DNA from: Victivallaceae bacterium
GTDB lineage: Bacteria > Verrucomicrobiota > Lentisphaeria > Victivallales > Victivallaceae
Assembly: GCA_028718375.1 (NCBI GenBank)
Contig: JAQULZ010000005.1
Span: 1-49,487 of the forward strand
Direction: 5' to 3'
DNA: 49,487 nucleotides
Part shown: positions 25,753-34,808 of the stretch, piece after piece
How the letters are laid out: each line of letters starts with the position of its first letter
Numbering within the stretch: position 1 is the first letter of the stretch
Position numbers and translations under genes: made by a program
Notes under the pieces: generated by a model
What the model saw: the letters and a program-made list of their open reading frames with translations, nothing else
What the model was told of the DNA's origin: nothing
Databases searched by the model: none

Positions 25753-25992
25753 GCAGGTATTTCCCTGCCGGGAGAGATTCGATGACACCGCCAAAAGTCG
25801 GCATGCAATGTTTTTCGTCCAGCTCGCCCGCTCAACATCCGGAAAAAAAATACGCTCCGCTGATTTTTCCGGACATCGCTTTGCGAGAGCGGTACTGCTT
25901 AAGGCGCAACAACTTGCGCCATTACTTCCGCTCGTTGGAGACGAGCGGCCAGCGCTTTCGGCCGCTGGATCACCGACCAGAACAAGTTCTGG
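25753..25992. repeat. Hairpin-rich intergenic region
   Basis: The 489-bp gap between the divergent STAS and DUF3857 genes contains a run of separate stems: GCAGG/CCTGC (25753-25768), CCGGAAAAA/TTTTTCCGG (25839-25872), GGCGCAA/TTGCGCC (25903-25920), CCGCTCGT/ACGAGCGG (25928-25948), CCAGCG/CGCTGG (25949-25967) and CCAGAAC/GTTCTGG (25977-25992). The last four are nearly contiguous. Two overlapping plus-strand ORFs cross the region, but neither has a plausible ribosome site or a recognisable protein. The region could be a structured RNA, a repeat remnant or a set of binding sites. It must also hold the promoters for both flanking genes, which I cannot place. Confidence 0.55.
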
Positions 25993-26137
25993 ACTATGTC
26001 ATTTTTTTTACTTTTGTCGGCCCCGTCAGATTCATCATCATTCCAATCCTTTTAAAATTATGTTAATATGTACTGGCATTTTTGTCAAGTACGGTTATTG
26101 TTTATAACCGAAACCCGAAACATAAGGGCAGTTTCTG

Positions 26138-29100
26138 ATGAAGTCATTTTTTCATAATACCTTAGTTTGGTCATTGTTCCTCCTCGCGGTCACCCAGCTA
26201 CGCCTGACGGCAGCTCCGGCGCCTTTCATTAACCGCGCCGAAGCAATGCAGGCCGCCGCCAAGGTTGACCGGAAGACTTATCCGGATGCCGACCAGGTGC
26301 TGGTACGGGACGTTCAGAAAATCACTTACCAATCCGACGGCACCGCCGTCGAGTTCGACGAATTCTACCAGAAGATTCTCACCGAAAAAGGTAAACGCGG
26401 GGCGAGTGTATTCAGCGAATTTTTCGACCGTTCTTACGGCACGGTCAAGGTCTGGGCTATCGAAATCATCAAGCCGTCCGGCGCCGGCGTGAAAATCGAC
26501 GTTGCCGCCAATTCGAAAATAATGATTTATTCGGGACAAATGGGGGGCAATATCTATGATCCCAATCTGAAAACGCTGACGGTAGCGGTTCCCGGCGTTG
26601 AAATCGGGGATACCGTCCGTTATTTCGTGCAGCGTACCCTGCCGGTGCCGCGGATAAAAAATATCTGGACGGATATGTACGTGGTACAGAGCACTGCTCC
26701 GGTCGTAGATTACACTATCGAGATAAATGCTCCCTCCGGCCGTCCCCTTAAGAAATACCTGGTCAAAGATGCGGTAAAAGATTCCTGGACGTTCGCGAAA
26801 AAGGAAGCGGGTGACCGGATTATTTATAATTGGACCTTTCGCAACCTCCCCCGCATGTTCCCTGAACCCCGGATGCCGGCTCATCACCGCCATGCCGAAC
26901 GGCTGCTGGTCAGCACGGCGGAATCCTGGGCGGAGATTTCCCAATGGTATGCTAAACTCTGTACCCCGCACCTGCTCAAGATAATTCCGGAAATGGAAGC
27001 GAAAGTAGCCGAACTGACGAAGAATCTCACCACTGACCGGCAGAAAATCGAGGCGATTTTCCGTTTTGTTTCGACCCAGGTTCGCTATCTTGGCCTCACC
27101 CTGGAAACCACTGCTCCCGGCTACGAACCCCATGACATCGATATCACCTTCAAAAACCGCTACGGCGTCTGCCGCGACAAGGCGGCCCTGCTGGCCGGGA
27201 TGCTCCGCCTGGCCGGCATCAAAGCCTATCCCGTTCTGATCATGGCAGGCAGCAAAAAAGACGAAGAAGTTCCCGACAACCGGTTCAATCATGCCATTAC
27301 CCTGGCCGTCACCAAAACCGGCGAAACCATACTGATGGACTCCACCAACGAAAGCACCCGCGAATTGTTGCCGGCCTACCTTTCCGGCAAAAGTTATCTG
27401 CCCGCCAAACCTGCCGGCAGTCCGCTGCTCACTTCACCGATTATTCCGGCGAGCACCAATCTGCTCCGGGCGGAAACCGCCGGAGAATTGCGGGAAGACG
27501 GCAGTCTGCAGGCAACCACCAGCCTTAAGTTCAGCGGCATCAACGACACCATCTACCGCAATGTCTTTTCACGCTGGAAACCGGAGCGCATTAAACAATT
27601 TTTCGCCGCCCGTCTGAAATCCATAATGCCGGGCGCCAAACTCACCGGCTTCAAAATCACTCCCGAAAATCCGCGCAATTTCAAAATCCCGCTTTCCCTG
27701 GAATTAAACTTTATCACTGACAGTCTTTTCATCCGGGGTAAAAATGCCATGCTGCTGCAACTGCCCTGGATCGGAGCTTCGTTCAGTGCCGTCAATTGGC
27801 TGCTGGGCGATCTGGGGCTGCAAAAACGCCTCTATCCCCTGCAATTGATGTCGACCTGCGGCGTCAGCGAGAATTTCTGCTGTAAAATTCCGCCGGGGCT
27901 GGCGATCGTCAAACTGCCCGAATATGAAAAAATCAGTTGGGACAAGCTCAGCTGGAAACGGGAAATCACCTGCCGGGACAAGCGGCTTGCCGGCAGTTCG
28001 GAATACCTCATCAACGCGATCGAATTCACGCCCGCAGAATACGCGGAACTGAAACGGGACATAAAAAAAATCGAATTTCAAAACCGGAAACTGATCGTTT
28101 TGCGGAAAGATTTCGCGGGAGTAAAGGAATTGCCGGACTTATTCCCGACTGCGCCGGCCGTAATCGTCAACCAGGAAAGCCGGATTGACGTCGAAAATCC
28201 ATACCGCTTTACCGTCAGTTCCCGGATAAAAAAGAAAATTCTGAATTATGCCGGGGTCAAGGATAACTCGGAAATAAAAATCCATTATAACCCGAGCTGG
28301 CAAAAAGTAACCGTAAAAACGGTCGCCATTACCAATCCGGACGGCCGGAAACTGAAACCCAACCCAAGTGAAACCAATATCATGGATCAGGACTGGGTGA
28401 GCAGTGCGCCGCGTTATCCCGCCGGCAAGGTCATGGTGATCAGCCTGCCCGGCGTCCAGGTCGGCAGCCTGATCGAATACGAATTAGCCATCGAAAGCGC
28501 CGGCCAGCCGTTCGTCAATTCCATGGTTCTGTTCAGAAACTCCGATCCGATCATAAGCAAAGAAACCGTTTTGTGCTGTCCGGAGCGCCTGAAGTTGAAA
28601 ATTTCCCCTCCCCCGGACTGTCTGAATGTCTCCACGACCCGGAAAGACGGAAAAATAATTCACACCTGGCAAAGTGCCAACTTAACTGCCATTCCCCCGG
28701 AAATCAACACTCCTCCGGCCTGGCTGTTTGCGCCGCTGGTGAATTTTTCCGGCGGCGACTGGCCGGCTTATTCCAGGGAGTTGAAAACACACCTGGAAAA
28801 AGCTGCCGCCAAGCAGCCCGCAGTCGAAGCTGTGGCGGCAAAACTGACCGCCGGCAAACCGCCGCTCGAAGCGATGAAAGCAATCCGCGATTACGTTGCC
28901 CGGGAAATCCGGGCGGCCGGACCCGGTTTGAGCGCCCTCCCCCTGACCTGCATCAGCCCTGCCGACCGCACTTTGCGCGACGCTTACGGCAATTCCGCCG
29001 ACCGGGCGGTATTACTGGACGCAATGCTCAAGCAGGCCGGTTTCACGCCGGAGTTCATCGCCGTCGCCGGAATCCCGCCGGTGGCCCGAGCCCGGGCGGA

Positions 29101-29926
29101 ACTTGAAGCCTATCCGGCCAATGATTTCAATGCGGTCCTGGTCCGGGTCGTCCATCAGGGAAAAAGCTATTATTTCAATGACACCGATCAATATGCCCCG
29201 CTCGGCAGCTGCGCCGCTGAAGGCCGGGTCGGGCTGGAATTGAACACCGCCAAACTGGAAATAATCCGGCCGCAGCCCGACCTGGTCAGCCGGCTTGAAT
29301 TGGATTACAGCCTGAAGCTGATCGATGACGGCAGTACGCTGATTTCCTCCACCACCTTTTCTTACGGATCGGATTTCGGGCGTGAAAACCGTTTATTCAG
29401 CGAACTGTCCCCGGAAGAGCGCCGCCGTCATTTTCAGCAGGCGGTAGCCCGGCTGGCCCAATCCGCAGTACCCATAACCCCGTTCACTACCGAGTTCACG
29501 GCTTATCCGGGCAAGGTCCATTATGCCGTGAAGATTCCCGACTATGTGGTGAAAGACGGTAAATATCTGTATTTTACTTTGCCGGACAACTGCCTGGATG
29601 ATCTGATCCGCACCGGCGCCGAAAAACGTGAAAACCCGTATTTCCAAAGCCGTTATCAGCGCCTCCGGGTAAAATATTCCGTCGAACTGCCGGGCAATTG
29701 CAAACAGGTGGTGCTTCAGCCTGAAGACAGGTTGTTCAAATATCCGCAGGACGGCGGCAGCATCAGGATTACCGCGCGCCAAAGCGCGCCGCGCCGCCTG
29801 GAAATCACTTACAATATCGATCTGAAACCGCGTATCGTGCCGGCTGAGGAATACGGTTTTCTGGTCAATATGCAGACGGCTTTAAGTCAGCCGGCATTGC
29901 GGACCATCATGCTCGTTATTGAATAA
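26138..29926 (+). CDS. Secreted protein with two DUF3857-transglutaminase units, second unit catalytically degenerate
   Basis: A 1262-residue exported protein with signal peptide MKSFFHNTLVWSLFLLAV, probably cut near LTAAPA. The first half has a DUF3857 beta domain (about 50-225) and a transglutaminase-like fold with the Cys-His-Asp triad: RYGVCRDKAA (Cys345), NRFNHAI (His385) and LMDSTN (Asp401). The second half repeats the plan. A DUF3857-like domain spans about 680-850, and a transglutaminase fold spans about 900-1020. There the triad positions read GNSADRAV (Ser953), FNAVLV (Asn998) and FNDTDQ (Asp1015), so Cys and His are lost. A beta domain ends the protein. DUF3857/transglutaminase proteins are common and periplasmic, but their reaction is unknown. 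Confidence 0.87.
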   Translation: MKSFFHNTLVWSLFLLAVTQLRLTAAPAPFINRAEAMQAAAKVDRKTYPDADQVLVRDVQKITYQSDGTAVEFDEFYQKILTEKGKRGASVFSEFFDRSYGTVKVWAIEIIKPSGAGVKIDVAANSKIMIYSGQMGGNIYDPNLKTLTVAVPGVEIGDTVRYFVQRTLPVPRIKNIWTDMYVVQSTAPVVDYTIEINAPSGRPLKKYLVKDAVKDSWTFAKKEAGDRIIYNWTFRNLPRMFPEPRMPAHHRHAERLLVSTAESWAEISQWYAKLCTPHLLKIIPEMEAKVAELTKNLTTDRQKIEAIFRFVSTQVRYLGLTLETTAPGYEPHDIDITFKNRYGVCRDKAALLAGMLRLAGIKAYPVLIMAGSKKDEEVPDNRFNHAITLAVTKTGETILMDSTNESTRELLPAYLSGKSYLPAKPAGSPLLTSPIIPASTNLLRAETAGELREDGSLQATTSLKFSGINDTIYRNVFSRWKPERIKQFFAARLKSIMPGAKLTGFKITPENPRNFKIPLSLELNFITDSLFIRGKNAMLLQLPWIGASFSAVNWLLGDLGLQKRLYPLQLMSTCGVSENFCCKIPPGLAIVKLPEYEKISWDKLSWKREITCRDKRLAGSSEYLINAIEFTPAEYAELKRDIKKIEFQNRKLIVLRKDFAGVKELPDLFPTAPAVIVNQESRIDVENPYRFTVSSRIKKKILNYAGVKDNSEIKIHYNPSWQKVTVKTVAITNPDGRKLKPNPSETNIMDQDWVSSAPRYPAGKVMVISLPGVQVGSLIEYELAIESAGQPFVNSMVLFRNSDPIISKETVLCCPERLKLKISPPPDCLNVSTTRKDGKIIHTWQSANLTAIPPEINTPPAWLFAPLVNFSGGDWPAYSRELKTHLEKAAAKQPAVEAVAAKLTAGKPPLEAMKAIRDYVAREIRAAGPGLSALPLTCISPADRTLRDAYGNSADRAVLLDAMLKQAGFTPEFIAVAGIPPVARARAELEAYPANDFNAVLVRVVHQGKSYYFNDTDQYAPLGSCAAEGRVGLELNTAKLEIIRPQPDLVSRLELDYSLKLIDDGSTLISSTTFSYGSDFGRENRLFSELSPEERRRHFQQAVARLAQSAVPITPFTTEFTAYPGKVHYAVKIPDYVVKDGKYLYFTLPDNCLDDLIRTGAEKRENPYFQSRYQRLRVKYSVELPGNCKQVVLQPEDRLFKYPQDGGSIRITARQSAPRRLEITYNIDLKPRIVPAEEYGFLVNMQTALSQPALRTIMLVIE

Positions 29927-29942
29927 CCAGAAGGAACTTATT

Positions 29943-31859
29943 ATGTTTGGTTTTTATCGTTTCGCGGCGGTTTCGCCTGAAATCAGAGTTGCAGACGTAG
30001 CTTTCAATACGGCTGAAATAATCAAAAACGCTCATACCTGCATGGAAAACGAAGTCTCAGCAGTCGTGTTTCCTGAAATGGCGGTAACCGGATACAGTTG
30101 CCGGGATTTGTTTTTCCAGTCGGTCCTGCTGCAGGATGCCCTGGAGGCAGTAAAAAAAATTGCGGCGGCGTTTTCCCGGAGTTCAATGATCATTATCGTC
30201 GGTGCGCCGTTTTGGTGGGAGAACGCGCTGTTCAACTGCGCTTTTGTTTTGCAGTCGGGGCGCATCCGCGGGATCGTCCCCAAAATCAACAACCCCAATT
30301 ACCGGGAATTCTACGACAAACGCTATTTTAAATCCGGCAGTATTGTTCCTCCCGATACGATTTGCCTGAATTCAGTGCCCTTCGGAACGGATTTTATTTT
30401 CAGTTGCGATCAGGATTTCTCGTTCGGCATCGAAATCTGCGAAGACTTATGGTGCGCCATTCCGCCGAGTTCATACCAGGCGCTCGCCGGAGCGACGGCA
30501 ATATTCAATCCCTCGGCCAGCAATGCGCTGGTGACCAAATCCCAGTACCGGCGCGACTTGGTCCGGCAGCAGAGCGCCCGTTGTCTGGCGGCCTATGTCT
30601 ATACTTCTTCCGGAGTACATGAATCGACTACCGACCTGGTTTTTGACGGGCATTCGATCATCGCTCAGAACGGCCGGCTGGTGGCGGAAAACGGCCGTTT
30701 TCATCAGAAAAGCAGCATCACTTACGCCGACGTCGATTTGGCCGGCCTGCGCGGCATCCGGCTGGCTGAAAGTTCCCTGGGTGATGCGAAACCCGAAAAG
30801 TGTTTCACCCGGATTTCCCTGACCACAGTCTTTCCTTCGCCGCGGGTGGAGTACGCTCATATTGACCTGGATCCTTTTGTCCCCGCCAATCCGGCCGAAC
30901 GCGCTGCGCATTGCGAGGAAATTTTCCATATCCAGACCGCGGCCCTCGCCAGGCGCCTCGAACATGTCGAGGCGGAAAAACTGGTCATCGGCACCTCCGG
31001 CGGGCTGGATTCCACTCTGGCCCTGCTGGTCTGCGCCGAAACAATGAAATTACTGAACCGCCCGATGTATGATATTATGGCGGTAACCATGCCCGGTTTC
31101 GGCACCACCGACCGCACCTACAACAACGCGGTGGAAATGATCAAGCTCATCGGCGCGGAATTCCAGGAAATAAACATCACGGATGCCTGCCTGCTGCATT
31201 TCAAGGACATCGATCACGATCCCGAAGTCCACGACATCACTTATGAAAACGTCCAGGCGCGCGAGCGCACCCAACTGCTGATGGATATCGCCAACCGCGA
31301 ACGCGGCCTGCTGGTAGGCACCGGTGATCTGTCGGAAATCGCCTTGGGCTGGTCGACTTATAACGGTGACCATATGTCAATGTACGCCATTAACTGCAGC
31401 ATCCCCAAAACCCTGGTGCGCTATCTCATCAACTGGGTGGCGGAAAATTCCGAAGCCAAGTTGCGCAGTATACTGGAAGATATTATCAATACCCCGGTCA
31501 GCCCGGAATTGCTGCCCAATAAACGCACCGGTAAAATCAATCAGAAAACCGAAGATATTCTGGGACCTTATCAACTGCATGATTTCTTCCTCTATCACCT
31601 GATCAAATACGGCGCGGAACCGGAAAAAATCTATTATCTGGCCACGCTCGCGTTTGAAAAGGTCTACAATAATACTCAAATTCTGGAAACCTTGAAAATT
31701 TTCATAAAACGGTTTTTCCAGCAGCAGTTCAAACGCAACTGCATCCCCGACGGCCCGAAAGTCGGAACCATCTGCCTTTCCCCGCGCGGCGACTGGCGGA
31801 TGCCGTCCGACGCCAACGCCGAAAGTTGGCTGGAACGGCTCGAAAACCTCTCCCTGTAA
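29943..31859 (+). CDS. nadE: Glutamine-dependent NAD+ synthetase
   Basis: The start is the ATG at 29943 behind AGAAGGAA, not the track start at 29919 that overlaps the previous gene. The protein has about 638 residues. The N-terminal nitrilase-like glutaminase has the Glu-Lys-Cys triad in VFPEMAVTGYS, the NPNYREFYDKRYF region and FGIEICEDLW. The C-terminal ATP-pyrophosphatase synthetase domain has the P-loop VIGTSGGLDSTLALLV, AVTMPGFGTTDRTY and LVGTGDLSEIALGWSTY. It converts deamido-NAD+, ATP and glutamine to NAD+ in the cytoplasm. Length and architecture are those of the large prokaryotic glutamine-dependent type. It is convergent with the decarboxylase gene, with 13 bp between the two genes. 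Confidence 0.95.
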   Translation: MFGFYRFAAVSPEIRVADVAFNTAEIIKNAHTCMENEVSAVVFPEMAVTGYSCRDLFFQSVLLQDALEAVKKIAAAFSRSSMIIIVGAPFWWENALFNCAFVLQSGRIRGIVPKINNPNYREFYDKRYFKSGSIVPPDTICLNSVPFGTDFIFSCDQDFSFGIEICEDLWCAIPPSSYQALAGATAIFNPSASNALVTKSQYRRDLVRQQSARCLAAYVYTSSGVHESTTDLVFDGHSIIAQNGRLVAENGRFHQKSSITYADVDLAGLRGIRLAESSLGDAKPEKCFTRISLTTVFPSPRVEYAHIDLDPFVPANPAERAAHCEEIFHIQTAALARRLEHVEAEKLVIGTSGGLDSTLALLVCAETMKLLNRPMYDIMAVTMPGFGTTDRTYNNAVEMIKLIGAEFQEINITDACLLHFKDIDHDPEVHDITYENVQARERTQLLMDIANRERGLLVGTGDLSEIALGWSTYNGDHMSMYAINCSIPKTLVRYLINWVAENSEAKLRSILEDIINTPVSPELLPNKRTGKINQKTEDILGPYQLHDFFLYHLIKYGAEPEKIYYLATLAFEKVYNNTQILETLKIFIKRFFQQQFKRNCIPDGPKVGTICLSPRGDWRMPSDANAESWLERLENLSL

Positions 31860-31872
31860 ACTGCGGAAGAAT

Positions 31873-33033
31873 TCAGATATAATAACTTTTCAGGGGGGGG
31901 AAACCGTTGAATTCAACCGAACTGTAACTGGCGGTATAAGCCCCGCACGACAACCAGTACAGCAGGTCGCCCGAGGCCAGGTTCAGGGGCAGTTCGTAGA
32001 GATAATTTTCATAAATGGTGTCGACGCTGTCGCAGGTCGGCCCGGCCAGAATGGCTTTTTCCCGGATGCCGTTTTTCTCGGTGTAAATCGGATATTTGAT
32101 GGATTCCTCGAGGGTTTCCATGAGGCCGTTGAACTTGCCGATATCGGTAAATATCCAGCGCTCCATGGCGGTTCTGGATTTACGGGAAATCAGGATGATT
32201 TCACTGACAATCACCCCGGCATCGGCGACCAGCGACCGACCGGGCTCGATGATGATCTCCGGCATTTCATCGCCGAAATCCTCCTGCAGGAAACGGGTTA
32301 TTTCACTGGCATAAACTTCCAGAGAATTGGTTTTTTCAATATAATTGGCGGGAAAACCGCCGCCCATATTGATACATTTGATGGTTATGCCTTCCTCGTT
32401 CAGGCTGTCGTAAAGATACCGCGTCTTGGCAATAGCGGCGTCCCAGGCGGAAATATCCCGCTGCTGTGAACCGACGTGAAAAGATACCCCGTAGGGCTCG
32501 AGTCCCAGCTTTTTCGCCAGTACCAGCAAATCCAGCGCCATATCCGGCTGACAGCCGAATTTGCGGGATAACGGCCAGTCCGCGGTAAGTACGCCTTCCG
32601 CCAGAATCCGCACCAGCACTTTCGAACCGGGAGCAACCAGGGCGATATTGCGCAAATCCATCTCGCTGTCGGTAGCAAACAGCCGGACACCGGCATTGTA
32701 GAATTCTTCAATATCGGCGGTTTTCTTGATGGTATTGCCGTAACTGAGGTTTTCCGGCCGGATATTGAGACTGAGCAACTTCCGCAGTTCGTAAACGGAA
32801 GCCACGTCAAAACACGCGCCGAGTTCGTCCAGCATGGTTATTATTTCAGCGGCCGGATTGGCCTTGACGGCGTAATAGATTTTAGCATAGGGGAGATTTT
32901 TTTTCAATTCCTCGAATTTATTTTTGATGACGTCCAGAAGAACCACCAGGAACGGAGTATCTTTTCCATGGGCGAATTCGGTTATTTTACGCCACTCCTC
33001 CTCCGTATAAAAATCATTTATATCGATTTTCAT
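31873..33033 (-). CDS. Fold-III PLP-dependent ornithine/lysine decarboxylase
   Basis: A 386-residue alanine-racemase-fold decarboxylase with GGGAGA before its ATG. The PLP lysine is Lys57 in YYAVKANP. The His of SFHVGSQ, the glycine loop MGGGFPANY, the phosphate-binding EPGRSLVADAG and the second-subunit active-site Cys in GPTCDSVDTI are all present. This set fits eukaryotic-type ornithine decarboxylase and the bacterial lysine/ornithine decarboxylases rather than diaminopimelate decarboxylase, which carries longer insertions. It would make putrescine or cadaverine, the entry to polyamine synthesis. Substrate preference between ornithine and lysine is not readable with confidence. Confidence 0.9.
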   Translation of the reverse strand: MKIDINDFYTEEEWRKITEFAHGKDTPFLVVLLDVIKNKFEELKKNLPYAKIYYAVKANPAAEIITMLDELGACFDVASVYELRKLLSLNIRPENLSYGNTIKKTADIEEFYNAGVRLFATDSEMDLRNIALVAPGSKVLVRILAEGVLTADWPLSRKFGCQPDMALDLLVLAKKLGLEPYGVSFHVGSQQRDISAWDAAIAKTRYLYDSLNEEGITIKCINMGGGFPANYIEKTNSLEVYASEITRFLQEDFGDEMPEIIIEPGRSLVADAGVIVSEIILISRKSRTAMERWIFTDIGKFNGLMETLEESIKYPIYTEKNGIREKAILAGPTCDSVDTIYENYLYELPLNLASGDLLYWLSCGAYTASYSSVEFNGFPPLKSYYI

Positions 33034-33261
33034 CCCATTCTCCCAAGTTTAAACCGGTAAATATATAAAATAAACCCAGGATACCCCTGGAACAATAGGG
33101 GATAATTATAGCCGTCATTTGGATTATGTAAATAGCAAAAGCGAAAAATAAAGGATTTTTTATTTTCCGGTGCGATCATGATTTTCGCCGATCCCGTTTT
33201 GCTTGTATTATAAAAGCCTGCGATTATATTTATTTCATTAACCCATATAAGAGGATAAGCC

Positions 33262-33507
33262 ATGAAAACATTGCTCTGGATCATTATTATTGCCGCGTTG
33301 ATTTTCGGGGGAATTAAGCTTTACCGGCATTATTCCGCCAAACCGGAGGAAACTAAAACCGGGAATGCAACCCAGCCCCCGAAACCGGAACCGACCACTG
33401 CCGCCAAACCCAATTCGGAAAAAGGCATTGAGAACTGGCGGCCGGTAAAACGCGTTTTAAATCTCTCCGATCAGCATAACAAAGATTTGGAAAACAACTT
33501 GAAATAA
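33262..33507 (+). CDS. Small membrane-anchored protein, unknown function
   Basis: An 81-residue protein with AAGAGG before the ATG. An N-terminal hydrophobic anchor (MKTLLWIIIIAALIFGGIKL) is followed by a Lys/Pro/Thr-rich, probably disordered linker and a short C-terminal segment, ENWRPVKRVLNLSDQHNK. It is most likely a single-pass inner-membrane protein, with the orientation not predictable here. It lies alone between the decarboxylase (divergent, 228 bp away) and the radical SAM gene (convergent, 17 bp). I do not recognise the family. The ribosome site and the clean membrane segment support it being real. Confidence 0.6.
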   Translation: MKTLLWIIIIAALIFGGIKLYRHYSAKPEETKTGNATQPPKPEPTTAAKPNSEKGIENWRPVKRVLNLSDQHNKDLENNLK

Positions 33508-33524
33508 GGGTAAAAATGAACCGG

Positions 33525-34808
33525 CTACTGTTTACGCCCGGTAACCATCGCAAAATAATCAGGAAAAGGTTCGGTTCCCGCTTCCCGGCAGATTGTTTCA
33601 CTGATTTCCGGCGGAAAAGGCAAGTTTGCCGTTTCCCGGTAATATTTCCGGATAAGCCGGCGATTCTTTTGCACGAAGCAGTTCCGCCGGGGATTGCCCA
33701 TAGCGGCATTCATCCGCCGCCAAATCTCCGTCAGCGGCTGTTCCGTTGCCCGGCCGAAACTCAAAGGCGTGAAGTCACAGGGACACACCTCAGCGTTATG
33801 ATCAATGAACAGATGTTGAGTCCCGCCGCCGCAACCGAAATATTCCGGACTTTCGATCTGGTTGAAAGCACATATTTTCGGTAATTTTCCCCGCCGATTG
33901 ACTTCCGTATGAAATTTGCGCAACACCGCAAGATGTTCCGGGGTCAGCAACTCGTCATCACTCGCGTCAATAAGACGGCCGCACGGCATGGGTTCAACTA
34001 ACCGGAACTCGTGAACGCCGATTTTACGGGCGGCCTTATAAACCTGCTCATATTCCCGGCTTTCCACGCAACTGCGCCGCGCCACACTGCCGATCATCGT
34101 ATAAAATCCGGTCTTCACGGACAGTTCCAGCGCCTGGAGCGCAACCGGCAGAGCCTCGGAACTGTTGCGCGACCGGGAATTCCGCTCAGCGTCGAAAGAG
34201 TCCGCACTGACACAAAACGCCCACAGCCCCGCCTTCTTTAAAGCGTGAGCCGATTCCGGCGTAAACCCCGCGCCCGAACTGAAAACTATCACCTCAGCGC
34301 CGCCGTCAACCGCAGCTTCAACCAGTTCCGGCAGATCGTCGCGCCACAGCGGTTCACCGCCGGTAAAACCGATTATGCTGCTGCCTAACTTATGCAATTG
34401 ACTGATAATCTTCAGCCAGGCCGCCGCAGACAACTCGCCTGCGGGACGTCCCCCGATGCTGCAATGCGGACAAGCGAAAGGACAGCGCGCGGTCAGCGCC
34501 AGATATGCCGAAACCGGACTCAGACGCCGCCCGGAAAGCAGATTTTCGAACATCCGTTCATACGCCCGCCCCGGAAACGGAGGCAGAAATGAATTCAAAA
34601 CCCACTTTCCGTTATGCCGGGTCGGCATTTCCCCGGCCAGCCATTCCCGCAGGAAACCGAGGCGTTTCAACCGGCTGCCGCCCTTAGCGAAAACTTCAGG
34701 CAGCCGGTTAATACCGCGCTGGCGCAATTCCCGCACCGCTTTTGACGGGGGACCGGTTATCCGCCTATTGGCGATGATCCGCAATAATTTCAACAGTTGA
34801 AAATTCAT
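33525..34808 (-). CDS. Radical SAM protein with SPASM-like C-terminus
   Basis: A 427-residue protein with the radical SAM Cx3Cx2C cluster in TARCPFACPHCSIGG near residue 110, followed by GFTGGEPLWR (the GGE SAM-binding motif). The C-terminal part has further cysteines (FGCGGG, EVCPCDF, NCFVQ) resembling a SPASM/twitch auxiliary cluster region. SPASM proteins modify peptides, proteins or small molecules by radical chemistry. Its ATG overlaps the stop of the methyltransferase gene as ATGA, so the two are probably translated together and act in one pathway. No precursor peptide gene is visible beside them. Substrate unknown. Confidence 0.85.
   Translation of the reverse strand: MNFQLLKLLRIIANRRITGPPSKAVRELRQRGINRLPEVFAKGGSRLKRLGFLREWLAGEMPTRHNGKWVLNSFLPPFPGRAYERMFENLLSGRRLSPVSAYLALTARCPFACPHCSIGGRPAGELSAAAWLKIISQLHKLGSSIIGFTGGEPLWRDDLPELVEAAVDGGAEVIVFSSGAGFTPESAHALKKAGLWAFCVSADSFDAERNSRSRNSSEALPVALQALELSVKTGFYTMIGSVARRSCVESREYEQVYKAARKIGVHEFRLVEPMPCGRLIDASDDELLTPEHLAVLRKFHTEVNRRGKLPKICAFNQIESPEYFGCGGGTQHLFIDHNAEVCPCDFTPLSFGRATEQPLTEIWRRMNAAMGNPRRNCFVQKNRRLIRKYYRETANLPFPPEISETICREAGTEPFPDYFAMVTGRKQ

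Noticed and set aside
25903-25992. Consecutive hairpins as a CRISPR array or integron attC array
   Set aside because: The stems differ in sequence and there are no equal-length direct repeats with spacers, no cas genes, no integrase and no attC core sites.
25782-26107. Overlapping plus-strand ORFs of 94 and 99 aa in the hairpin-rich region
   Set aside because: No Shine-Dalgarno, low-complexity residue runs, and they overlap each other in different frames across DNA made of palindromes.
26083-26110. Sigma-70 promoter TTGTCA...TATAAC ahead of the DUF3857 gene
   Set aside because: The spacer is about 15 bp or less by my count and other -10 choices fit no better, so I do not call it.
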